From: Candidatus Rifleibacteriota bacterium
GTDB taxonomy: Bacteria; Muiribacteriota; Ozemobacteria; Ozemobacterales; Ozemobacteraceae
Length of the DNA stretch: 64,000 nt
Direction: 5' to 3'
NCBI GenBank assembly: GCA_015233565.1
Contig: JADFXM010000013.1
Span: 62,001 to 126,000, forward strand
Positions 26,576 through 34,506 of the stretch are shown here, one piece after another. Both the position numbers and the translations under genes were made by a program. Each line of letters begins with the position of its first letter. The first letter of the stretch is position 1. The notes under the pieces are model-generated. The model was not told the origin of the DNA, made no database searches, and saw only the letters and a program-made list of their open reading frames with translations.

Positions 26576-27115
26576 ATGTCTAAGTTAAGAGTGTCTCGAG
26601 GTTTGGTCTCCGCAACGCTTTTACTCGCCATATCCATTACCCTGTCTGGATGCAATATGGCCACGCTTCTACCAATATTGCAAGGTATTTTTGGAGCCAC
26701 TACCGGATTCACTTCGGGATTTGGCTCTGGAGCAAAAAAAGTTGCCAGTGGTACTGTCGCCATTACTACAAACCCTAAACTCTCAACATCAGTGGCACCA
26801 ACAACAACGCCTACAATAACCACGACAACAACACCAAAACCATCAACCGATTCCACAACCGATCCAGCAACAATTCCAATTCCCAAAACAAAGCCAACAC
26901 CTCCGCCAGAACCAACAACTGATCAAACAGTTGATCCAGCAACAATTCCAATACCCAAAACAAAGCCAACGCCACCACCAGAACCAACAACTGATCCAGC
27001 GCCAACACCTGTAACAACATCTCCCACCAACGGAAACACTGATGATTCGCCCGGAATAAACTGCCACTCCAAGCCACCTACTTTTAAAGCAGGGCATCCA
27101 AATGACAAGGAATAG
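26576..27115 (+). CDS. lipoprotein with Thr/Pro repeat tail, paralogue of the 17140 product
   Basis: A 179-residue protein with lipobox LSGC (Cys24). The first ~45 residues match the 17140 product (NMATLLPILQGIFGATTGF versus DMAALLPLLKGVFGAITGF). The tail holds a direct repeat of about 25 residues (TTD..VDPATIPIPKTKPTPPPE, with Pro/Thr). The C-terminus is HPNDKE, keeping the DKE ending. CAAGGAGA precedes the start. The proline-rich repeat suggests an extended spacer across the envelope. Peptidase copy 2 follows by 54 bp. Confidence 0.74.
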   Translation: MSKLRVSRGLVSATLLLAISITLSGCNMATLLPILQGIFGATTGFTSGFGSGAKKVASGTVAITTNPKLSTSVAPTTTPTITTTTTPKPSTDSTTDPATIPIPKTKPTPPPEPTTDQTVDPATIPIPKTKPTPPPEPTTDPAPTPVTTSPTNGNTDDSPGINCHSKPPTFKAGHPNDKE

Positions 27116-27169
27116 TAGTATCATCGAAAAGGAATTTTCAGATTTTCTTTGAAAGCGAGGCATTAGACG

Positions 27170-28798
27170 ATGAGACAGCGTAAAAGACGTTTTGCACTCC
27201 TGATGTTTATATTCGTTTTTGGATGTACTGTTAGCTCAACAGCTTTGACAAATGGGATAAATTTTGTTTATGAGCGTCCAATAGAAGTGGTAGCCAACTC
27301 TTCCGGAGTTCCGGATTCCCAGGCTTTACCGATTTCGGGAACAAACTATTCATTTCGGATGGAGCGAACTGAGATTACCACCTTAGACCAACTCAAGGGG
27401 CTTCTCGGAGTGGGTAAACTTCCCGAAGACCAATGGCCAAAGGGAGCTGCCGGACTAATAAGCGCTTTCCAGGGATCAGATGCAAAATTTACCCAAATAG
27501 GGCTTGCTAAATACGGTCGAACTCCCACGGTTTATCTGACTGATGATCAGGTAATAAGTCCTACCCTTCAAAACAGTGCAAATGCTGCCGGTATTGACCT
27601 GAATACAACATTGAAATCCTGCTACAGAATTCCCGATACGGACAACATTAACTTCTGTGCAGGATTCTTTGCCGACGAAGGGGCGCAAATTGGGAAGGGG
27701 GATGGGAAATACATCCTGACTCACGAAGTTACACACCTGGCTGAGAATAGAATTATTCAGGCGGGAGACTATGGCAGTGACGATCAGCATTATTGGAACG
27801 AGACCACGGGCGGATCCGCCCCGTTTATAGAAGCCTGGGCTGAATATGCTGAAATTAATCAAGCACTGGCTGATGGCAACCAGGATTATGTGAATAGGTG
27901 GTGCGAGACACTTAATGAACAATCTACTTTTTCGAAAGACGCCACGCAAATGACCAAGGATGATATAACCGGAGCGCAGCTACTTCAGGTTGAGGGGATA
28001 GAATGCCAGACATTATTGGAAATTCAGAAGAAAATTCCGGATGGTGATGCGAAGATTCGCCAGGCTTACGATGCCACAAACACTTCAAATGGTACTTTTC
28101 AGGATTTTGTGAAAAACTTTGCAATTTCTAACCCAGGTGATGTTGATGCTTTAAAGGCCATTTTGAAAGAACAGACATTTGGAAAACTTTCAGATGATGA
28201 AATAGCGAATTTTGTTACAGGAACCTCCGGAGGAACTGGGACTTCCGGCGGAACCGGTCCAACTGGTACTGTTGTAATAGACGGGATCACCTATAACACC
28301 GACAATCAAGGGAATCGTTGGTATACGAGAAGTGACGGGGTTACCGTGTGTTATGATAAATATGGGGAACGCTGGGAAACAACGGATGGAATCACATGGA
28401 TTGATAGCACCGGATTAATCTGGCACACCACCGATGGCAGAAAAACCTGGAATACCACAAGAGATGGTACGAGTTGGTTCGACTTGAACGGAAATTCCGT
28501 TACTCTGAGCCCGGAAGAGCTTGCTAAAGCGTTAGCCAATACCAAATACTTGGTCGACAATAATTCTTCCCTCCCTGTTTCAGATGGGGTTCGCAATTGG
28601 ATGCAAAATCCTAATGGGAATGCAACCACGCAGAGCTCTCAGAATACTCAAACGGCGACGAGCTCAAATACCAGCACGGGAGATGGAACTGCCACTTCCA
28701 CTGGCGATACAAGTACGAACACTAACGCAAACACCGGAACAAATACCGGCACCGACACCGGAAGCGGTCAGAAAATCGAAGATCCCGACTCAGAGTGA
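27170..28798 (+). CDS. secreted zinc-metallopeptidase-like protein (HEVTH), copy 2
   Basis: A 542-residue paralogue of the 24558 product, colinear from the first to the last residue. HEVTH begins at residue 185 and EAWAEY follows. The Trp-Thr repeat region is almost unchanged, while the hinge has an extra TSGGTG unit and the Ser/Thr tail is longer, ending KIEDPDSE. The upstream 25 bp (TTTGAAAGCGAGG) and ~70 bp of 3' flank are also conserved, so the duplication included flanking DNA. The signal sequence has RRF where copy 1 has RGF. Likely secreted; substrate unknown. Confidence 0.72.
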   Translation: MRQRKRRFALLMFIFVFGCTVSSTALTNGINFVYERPIEVVANSSGVPDSQALPISGTNYSFRMERTEITTLDQLKGLLGVGKLPEDQWPKGAAGLISAFQGSDAKFTQIGLAKYGRTPTVYLTDDQVISPTLQNSANAAGIDLNTTLKSCYRIPDTDNINFCAGFFADEGAQIGKGDGKYILTHEVTHLAENRIIQAGDYGSDDQHYWNETTGGSAPFIEAWAEYAEINQALADGNQDYVNRWCETLNEQSTFSKDATQMTKDDITGAQLLQVEGIECQTLLEIQKKIPDGDAKIRQAYDATNTSNGTFQDFVKNFAISNPGDVDALKAILKEQTFGKLSDDEIANFVTGTSGGTGTSGGTGPTGTVVIDGITYNTDNQGNRWYTRSDGVTVCYDKYGERWETTDGITWIDSTGLIWHTTDGRKTWNTTRDGTSWFDLNGNSVTLSPEELAKALANTKYLVDNNSSLPVSDGVRNWMQNPNGNATTQSSQNTQTATSSNTSTGDGTATSTGDTSTNTNANTGTNTGTDTGSGQKIEDPDSE

Positions 28799-28855
28799 GA
28801 AGCTGAATTATGAATTCCTAATTATTTTCGTGTAATAATGCGATATAATTAATAC

Positions 28856-28890
28856 GCGGCGGATCAGGCTCCCTGAGCTTGATTCGCCGC
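28856..28890 (+). terminator. strong 16-bp hairpin after peptidase copy 2
   Basis: GCGGCGGATCAGGCTC (28856-28871), loop CCT, GAGCTTGATTCGCCGC (28875-28890); only two positions are G-T instead of Watson-Crick pairs. There is no clear T-run (TTAATTG follows). It is the most stable hairpin seen in the window and separates the ECF locus from the nuclease gene. Confidence 0.6.
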
Positions 28891-28972
28891 TTAATTGTGA
28901 CTATTTGTCTGGAAGTGATATAATACTTTTCCATGCAATGTTTAATCAGATGCTTGAGAAACATGGGAAAAA

Positions 28973-31801
28973 ATGAATAGAATTTTTCTTGGTTGGGACA
29001 AACCGTTTTTGCATTCACTTGTCGAATTCCTGTTTAACGAATATAGAACGAATTACGAATGGGACCTTTCGCAAATAACAATTGTTTTTTCGTCCCAAAG
29101 GTCCATCAGACGTTTGCTTGAACTTTTAGCTGAGAAGGCTTCCCTTGAAAAGGTGATGCTTCTTCCACCCAGAGGAATGACAATAGGGGCACTTCCCGAA
29201 AAGCTCTATACTTCCGGAATTCCTATCGCAGGAAAACTTTTTTCACTTCTTTCCCGGGCAAAAAGTCTCCAAAATTCTGATGCCCAGACATTTCAGACAA
29301 TTTTCCCGAAAATTTCTCCAACTGCCCCATTTCAGGAAATTCTGGCTGCTTCAGAAGCACTCAATCATCTCCACTCTGAAGTTTCGTCCGGCGGAATCGA
29401 TTTTCAAGAGGCTGAAAAAATATTGACGGCCGGTATTTCGTTTTTCCCGGACCAAAAACGTTGGAGTGCTTTAGCGAGTCTTCAGGAAACTTACGAAGAG
29501 GCTCTTCGAGAAAATGATTATTGCGACATTAATTCTGCAAGATTAACGGCTTTGAAATCCGAAAAGAAATCTTCCGTTTTCGGGAAATTTTTTCTGGCTT
29601 CCATAGTCGAAATTCCTGAGCTCATCAGAAGGCTTATTCTTTTTTCAGAGGCCGATTTTGTCTCATTGATTTTTGCACCGCAAGATGAGGAATGTTCGTT
29701 TGATGACTTCGGATGCCCAATTCAGAAAATCTGGAAAGATCGCATTCTTCCAATCGAAATTTCAACTTTGAACGTAGTTGAAAAGACTGAAAACCAGGCA
29801 TTGGAAATCCTCTCAATTCTTTCTAAAATGACTGAACTTGGACGACTGGAACAGTTAACTTCAGACCAAATCACCATTTCCCTTGGAGACGAAGAAACCG
29901 GTACTTTAATGGAGAATTATTTTTGTCTTTCCAATGTGCCAGCTCGTTTGTCTTCCGGAAGAGGCATGATAGAATCACCGCCTTCACTTTTTTTAATCGC
30001 GATTTCCCGCTATCTGGAAAAACGTGATTTTAACAGTTTTTCCAGTTTAATCAGGCATCCCGGATTCGAAAAATTCCTGCGAAAAAAAATCGGCCTCAAA
30101 GTAGGAAAGGATGACGTTGTGGGAAAGCAATTGACCGAGCTGGTAGACAGGATCGATCAATTGATTATACAGAAAATTCCCGAAAAAATTGATAAGGGAC
30201 AACAAATTTTCGAAACTGAAATTGGAAAGCTGATAGCAAAAATTATTGAAGAAATTGATGAATTATTGGATTTTGATAGGAATTCGAAACTTCCTTTGCC
30301 TGAGTGGGTCCCTGTTACTTTGACTTTATTGGCCAAAGTGTTTTCCGAATTACCTTTTGAAGAGTCATCTTTTGAAGCTTTTACGATAATTCACGAACAA
30401 CTTGAACAGTTTTCACGAATTTCCGGAAAATTAAATTTTTCGTTTGAAATGGATTTTTGCGCTGCAGTCTCTCTTTTATTGCAGTTGCTCTCAAATGAAA
30501 AGCTCCCTGCAAAATCGGGTGAAGCGGCGATTGAGATGGTTGGTTGGCTTGAAACTCCCTTGGATGATGCGCCATTACTTTTTATTACCTCCCTGAATGA
30601 AGGTTTGATTCCTAAAAATATCGATTTTGACCCGTTTTTAACCGACAGTGTCCGAAAAATTTTGGGACTTCCCAATAACGATTCCAGATTTTCCCGGGAC
30701 AAAGCCAATTTGAACGCAATACTCAAAAGTCGGGATGTCTACCTGATTGCTGCAAGATATGGATTGAAGGGAGGTGCTCTTTCCCCGTCAAGACTTGCTC
30801 TTTCGGTTTCAGATGACATCCTGGCAGAATGTGTTCAGAAATTTTTTCCAGGTTCCAAAAAAATGGCTGCTTCTGATTTTCTTAAACCGATTTCGACCTC
30901 TCAAAATATTTCGTTTGTGCCACCTTTCCCGCTTAATGCTAAAAAACTCGGAAACACCTATAGTGTTACTGAATTCCGCGATTATTTGCGCTGCCCTTAT
31001 CGGTACTATTTAAAAAATATCCTTGGTTTAAAGAGTCTTGAAACGAGAATTTCCGAACTCGATCCTCTGTGTTTTGGAATTTTTCTTCACGACGTTTTGA
31101 AAAATTTTTCAAGATCGGAATTTGCTGATTCCCAGAATGCAGATGAGATATTTGTTTATTTGAAAGAGTCGGCATTACGGGTATTTCACCAAAGTTTCGG
31201 GGAAACGGTTTCTCCAATTTTAGAAGCCCAATTTGAGATTGCCTTGGAGCGTTTGAAGTTTTTTTCTTCAAAACAGGTTGAATTGGCCTCGAGCGGCTGG
31301 AGAATCAGAAAAGATTTAATTGAGATATCACATAAGACCCCATTTGAGGTTGATGGGAAAATTGTTTTTATCAAAGGAAGAATTGACAGAATTGATGAAC
31401 ATCCGAGTGAAGGGTTTCGCATTTTTGATTACAAAACTTATGATGAATGCAAAGACCCCAAAAAAGTGCATGTCCAAAGTAATGAATTTGTAGATCTTCA
31501 GTTGCCGTTATATAAATTGCTTGGAGAAGGCATTGGACTGAAAGGCAAAATCGACCTGGCTTATTTTTGCCTTCCCGGTAAGTTTGATGAAAATCCAATT
31601 AAAATTGCCAATTGGAGTGATGCTGACTTGGAAAGAGCATTTGAGCAAGCTGAAAAAGTTGTACGAAACATCGAAAATGGAATTTTCTGGCCGCCAAAAG
31701 CTGAAATCCTTGGAGACGAATTTTCAGACCTTGTACTTGAAAAATGCCTGGACTGGTCTGTCAGACAGAAAACCGCTGAGATACGAAGTTCCTCAGAGTA
31801 A
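28973..31801 (+). CDS. AddB-like protein with PD-(D/E)XK nuclease domain
   Basis: A 942-residue protein resembling the AddB/RexB subunit of recombination exonucleases: helicase-like but inactive N-terminal part, and a C-terminal nuclease domain (~residues 655-930) beginning YSVTEFRDYLRCPYRYYL and carrying GRIDRIDE and FRIFDYKT, the D...DxK nuclease core. True AddB has a C-terminal Cys cluster for iron-sulfur. Here only the first Cys (LRCPYR) and one late Cys (EKCLDW) are present, so the cluster is probably absent. Such proteins process double-strand breaks with an AddA helicase, which is not within the window on either side. Confidence 0.72.
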   Translation: MNRIFLGWDKPFLHSLVEFLFNEYRTNYEWDLSQITIVFSSQRSIRRLLELLAEKASLEKVMLLPPRGMTIGALPEKLYTSGIPIAGKLFSLLSRAKSLQNSDAQTFQTIFPKISPTAPFQEILAASEALNHLHSEVSSGGIDFQEAEKILTAGISFFPDQKRWSALASLQETYEEALRENDYCDINSARLTALKSEKKSSVFGKFFLASIVEIPELIRRLILFSEADFVSLIFAPQDEECSFDDFGCPIQKIWKDRILPIEISTLNVVEKTENQALEILSILSKMTELGRLEQLTSDQITISLGDEETGTLMENYFCLSNVPARLSSGRGMIESPPSLFLIAISRYLEKRDFNSFSSLIRHPGFEKFLRKKIGLKVGKDDVVGKQLTELVDRIDQLIIQKIPEKIDKGQQIFETEIGKLIAKIIEEIDELLDFDRNSKLPLPEWVPVTLTLLAKVFSELPFEESSFEAFTIIHEQLEQFSRISGKLNFSFEMDFCAAVSLLLQLLSNEKLPAKSGEAAIEMVGWLETPLDDAPLLFITSLNEGLIPKNIDFDPFLTDSVRKILGLPNNDSRFSRDKANLNAILKSRDVYLIAARYGLKGGALSPSRLALSVSDDILAECVQKFFPGSKKMAASDFLKPISTSQNISFVPPFPLNAKKLGNTYSVTEFRDYLRCPYRYYLKNILGLKSLETRISELDPLCFGIFLHDVLKNFSRSEFADSQNADEIFVYLKESALRVFHQSFGETVSPILEAQFEIALERLKFFSSKQVELASSGWRIRKDLIEISHKTPFEVDGKIVFIKGRIDRIDEHPSEGFRIFDYKTYDECKDPKKVHVQSNEFVDLQLPLYKLLGEGIGLKGKIDLAYFCLPGKFDENPIKIANWSDADLERAFEQAEKVVRNIENGIFWPPKAEILGDEFSDLVLEKCLDWSVRQKTAEIRSSSE

Positions 31802-32401
31802 GGATTAAAAAGGAAATGAAACCTCCGCTTTATCTTTACAGTTCCACTTAGCCTCTTTAAAACTGCACATGATGCTAATTACAACACGATTCAAGGAAAA
31901 TCACTTTGAGAGTAAGCAAATTAATATTAAATCAAGTTTTGAGCGACTTCCAAGAAGTTTAAATGGAGCAGTAGAGTGATTATTGATAAGTCAAAACGAA
32001 AAACCTCAATTACAAAATTTGAGATACTTTTAAGAGTTAACAATTAGCATAAGTGAGCCTGGTGGAAGAGTCCAAGAATTTGCAAATCCCCTTAGCATGG
32101 ACTCTAGGGTAAAATAATTCATAGAAAGCATCTTTTTCAGGAATGGTGTGTTCTCTCTAACAGCTTGATTTATCCTATTATTACCTTGAGATTTTATTCA
32201 AATTGGTGTAGAGTTAGTCGCATAAAGACTTCTTGGGTAGCCATCGACAGTCTTTTCCGAGAGGCGCAAGGTGAACCCTTTTTGCTCACCCCAAGATTAA
32301 TATGATTACTATAATTATTGTTCAAATGGGCTGGTTTTGTATACTGTTTGTTGAATCGATAGATAATTGAACTTAATTCATTGTGAATTGCAGGTGTATA
32401 T
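31802..32401. other. 600-bp intergenic region before the glycan cluster
   Basis: AT-rich, no convincing gene. It contains an 8-bp inverted repeat AGAGTCCA/TGGACTCT (32067-32074 and 32098-32105). No JUMPstart/ops element (GGCGGTAG) was found. The promoter of the dideoxyhexose operon is expected here but I cannot place it. Confidence 0.4.
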
Positions 32402-33172
32402 ATGAAAGTAGTCATTCTTGCAGGTGGATTAGGGACCAGATTGAGCGAAGAGACTGTTGTTAAGCCTAAACCAATGGTTGAAATTGGTGGGAAACCCATT
32501 TTGTGGCACATTATGAAGATCTATTCGTCCTATGGCTTCAATGATTTTGTTATATGCTGCGGTTATAAAGGCTACATAATTAAAGAATATTTTGCGAATT
32601 ACTTCCTTCACACATCTGATGTTACTATTGATATGTCTTTGAATAAAATCACAACCCTTCAGAGCAGCTCAGAACCATGGAAAATAACGTTGGTGGATAC
32701 CGGTGACAGCACTGCAACCGGCGGACGAGTAAAAAGAGTGAAAAAATATCTTGATGATTCAACCTTCATGCTGACTTACGGCGATGGGGTTTCGGATGTA
32801 AATATACTAAAACTTGTTGAATTTCACAAAAGCCATAAGAAAATTGCCACCATTACAGCAGTTCAACCTCCGGGGCGATTTGGTTCATTGCTGATAGATT
32901 CCACGAATGTAGTCTCATCTTTTGTGGAAAAGCCTTCTGGGGACGGCGGTTATATAAATGGCGGCTTTTTTGTTTTACAACCGGAAGCAATAAATTACAT
33001 TAACGATGATAGTTGTGTTTTTGAAGCCGGAGCGCTTGAAAATCTAGCGAGAGATAAGCAACTTGAGGCCTTTAAACACCAGGGGTTCTGGCAACCAATG
33101 GATACTCTCAGGGAAAAATTCTACCTTGAAAAACTGTGGGAAACCGGGCAAGCACCTTGGAAGTTGTGGTAA
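32402..33172 (+). CDS. rfbF: glucose-1-phosphate cytidylyltransferase
   Basis: Makes CDP-glucose from CTP and glucose 1-phosphate, the first step to CDP-3,6-dideoxyhexoses. The 256-residue length is standard. The N-terminal nucleotide-binding signature is VILAGGLGTRLSEET with KPKPMVEIGGKPILWH. Other family marks are TYGDGVSDV, GRFGSLL, GGFFVLQPE and FWQPMDTLREK. Start ATG 32402. The next gene, RfbG, begins 10 bp downstream. Confidence 0.95.
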   Translation: MKVVILAGGLGTRLSEETVVKPKPMVEIGGKPILWHIMKIYSSYGFNDFVICCGYKGYIIKEYFANYFLHTSDVTIDMSLNKITTLQSSSEPWKITLVDTGDSTATGGRVKRVKKYLDDSTFMLTYGDGVSDVNILKLVEFHKSHKKIATITAVQPPGRFGSLLIDSTNVVSSFVEKPSGDGGYINGGFFVLQPEAINYINDDSCVFEAGALENLARDKQLEAFKHQGFWQPMDTLREKFYLEKLWETGQAPWKLW

Positions 33173-33181
33173 AAGTATTCG

Positions 33182-34267
33182 GTGAAAAATTTTTTCAGAA
33201 ACAAAAATATTCTTGTCACTGGTCACACTGGGTTCAAGGGAACCTGGCTCTCTATCTGGCTGAAGTCCCTGGGTGCGAAAGTGTTTGGTTATTCGCTTTG
33301 TCCACCAACTACCCCCTCCATTTTTGAAACAGTGACAATGCGTGATCATCTTGATGGAAGCATCGAAGCAGACATAAGGGATTTGAATAAACTAAAGTCC
33401 TATTTAGAGCAGATTTCCCCTGACATTGTTTTTCATTTGGCCGCCCAATCTCTTGTGAGACTCTCTTATCAACGGCCTGTGGAGACTTTTGAAACAAATG
33501 TGTTGGGCACTGTAAATGTTTTGGAAGCTTTCACAGCCTGTAAGTCAGCTAGAATTTGCGTTGGCATTACGAGTGACAAGTGTTATGAAAATCGTGAATG
33601 TGAATATGCATATCGGGAAAATGATCCGATGGGTGGACATGACCCTTACAGTGCGAGCAAAGGGTGCGCTGAAATTGTGGCGTCTTCCTGGCGTCGTTCT
33701 TATTTTCCTCCGGACAAATTTGAACAGCACACTAAGGCATTAGCGACTGCCAGGGCTGGAAATGTTATTGGTGGCGGGGACTGGGCAAAGGATCGAATCA
33801 TTCCGGATATCATACGGTCATTAAGCAGTCACACCCCGATTCAAATTCGTAATCCTCTAGCGATAAGACCTTGGCAACATGTTCTTGAAGCTATTGGAGG
33901 ATATCTGATGCTTGCGCAAAAATTATGGAATAATCCAACAGACTATTCTGGTGGTTGGAATTTTGGCCCGCCCTCAAATTCCACTGTCAATGTTTTGGAA
34001 ATTGCTAAGAAATGTGCAGAGCTCTGGGGAAGTGGCGACATTCAGCATTCTTTTGCCGAAAAGAACATGTCAGCTCATGAAGCCAATTTTCTTAAGCTTG
34101 ATTCATCCAAAGCAACTGATTTACTAGGATGGAAATCGGTTTTAAATGTCACTGAAGCTATAGACTGGACTATCTCCTGGTACAAAAAATTCTATGCTGG
34201 AAATGACAACATGTTTGATTGCACAGCAGCGCAAATAAAAAGTTTTTCCGATAAAGGTGCTCTCTGA
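33182..34267 (+). CDS. rfbG: CDP-glucose 4,6-dehydratase
   Basis: Short-chain dehydrogenase/reductase family enzyme converting CDP-glucose to CDP-4-keto-6-deoxyglucose. 361 residues, GTG start at 33182. NAD-binding GHTGFKGTWLSIWL near residue 14, then IVFHLAAQSLVRLSY, and the catalytic YSASKGCAE (Tyr-x3-Lys near residue 157) with GGGDWAKDRIIPD. These match RfbG/DdhB closely. The spacing to rfbF is 10 bp; the following antitoxin-like ORF begins 24 bp after the stop. Confidence 0.95.
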   Translation: MKNFFRNKNILVTGHTGFKGTWLSIWLKSLGAKVFGYSLCPPTTPSIFETVTMRDHLDGSIEADIRDLNKLKSYLEQISPDIVFHLAAQSLVRLSYQRPVETFETNVLGTVNVLEAFTACKSARICVGITSDKCYENRECEYAYRENDPMGGHDPYSASKGCAEIVASSWRRSYFPPDKFEQHTKALATARAGNVIGGGDWAKDRIIPDIIRSLSSHTPIQIRNPLAIRPWQHVLEAIGGYLMLAQKLWNNPTDYSGGWNFGPPSNSTVNVLEIAKKCAELWGSGDIQHSFAEKNMSAHEANFLKLDSSKATDLLGWKSVLNVTEAIDWTISWYKKFYAGNDNMFDCTAAQIKSFSDKGAL

Positions 34268-34290
34268 TTTTATTTTTTTGCGAGGTTTAA

Positions 34291-34506
34291 ATGCTTGGAA
34301 TAAAAAAAATTGTGTCTGTTTCAAATGATGGTTATATTAAATTGAAAATCCCGAAAGAAATGGGCAACTTGCTGGAAGTAATCTGCTTTCCAGCAAATTA
34401 CTCGGAAGATGGTGATTATCCTGATTGTATGATTGCTCAAGAGAGAACTGCATTTTTTCAGGAAGTCCTAGCGGATAAGGCAGAAGATGTCTGGAATAAT
34501 TTATAA
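34291..34506 (+). CDS. antitoxin-like small protein ahead of MazF-RfbH fusion
   Basis: A 71-residue acidic protein. The N-terminal half (VSVSNDGYIKLKIPKE) looks like the beta-rich start of small antitoxins, and the C-terminal half is helical and acidic. The start follows GCGAGG. It overlaps the next gene by 20 bp, as toxin-antitoxin pairs often do, and that gene starts with a MazF/PemK-like domain. No exact family was recognised. The role as antitoxin is inferred from size, order and overlap. Confidence 0.55.
   Translation: MLGIKKIVSVSNDGYIKLKIPKEMGNLLEVICFPANYSEDGDYPDCMIAQERTAFFQEVLADKAEDVWNNL

Noticed and set aside
26548-27163. Antisense frames over the Thr/Pro-rich lipoprotein
   Set aside because: They mirror the low-complexity repeat and have no start signals.
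31802-32401. Possible JUMPstart/ops element upstream of the glycan operon
   Set aside because: No GGCGGTAG-like core was found on the + strand.
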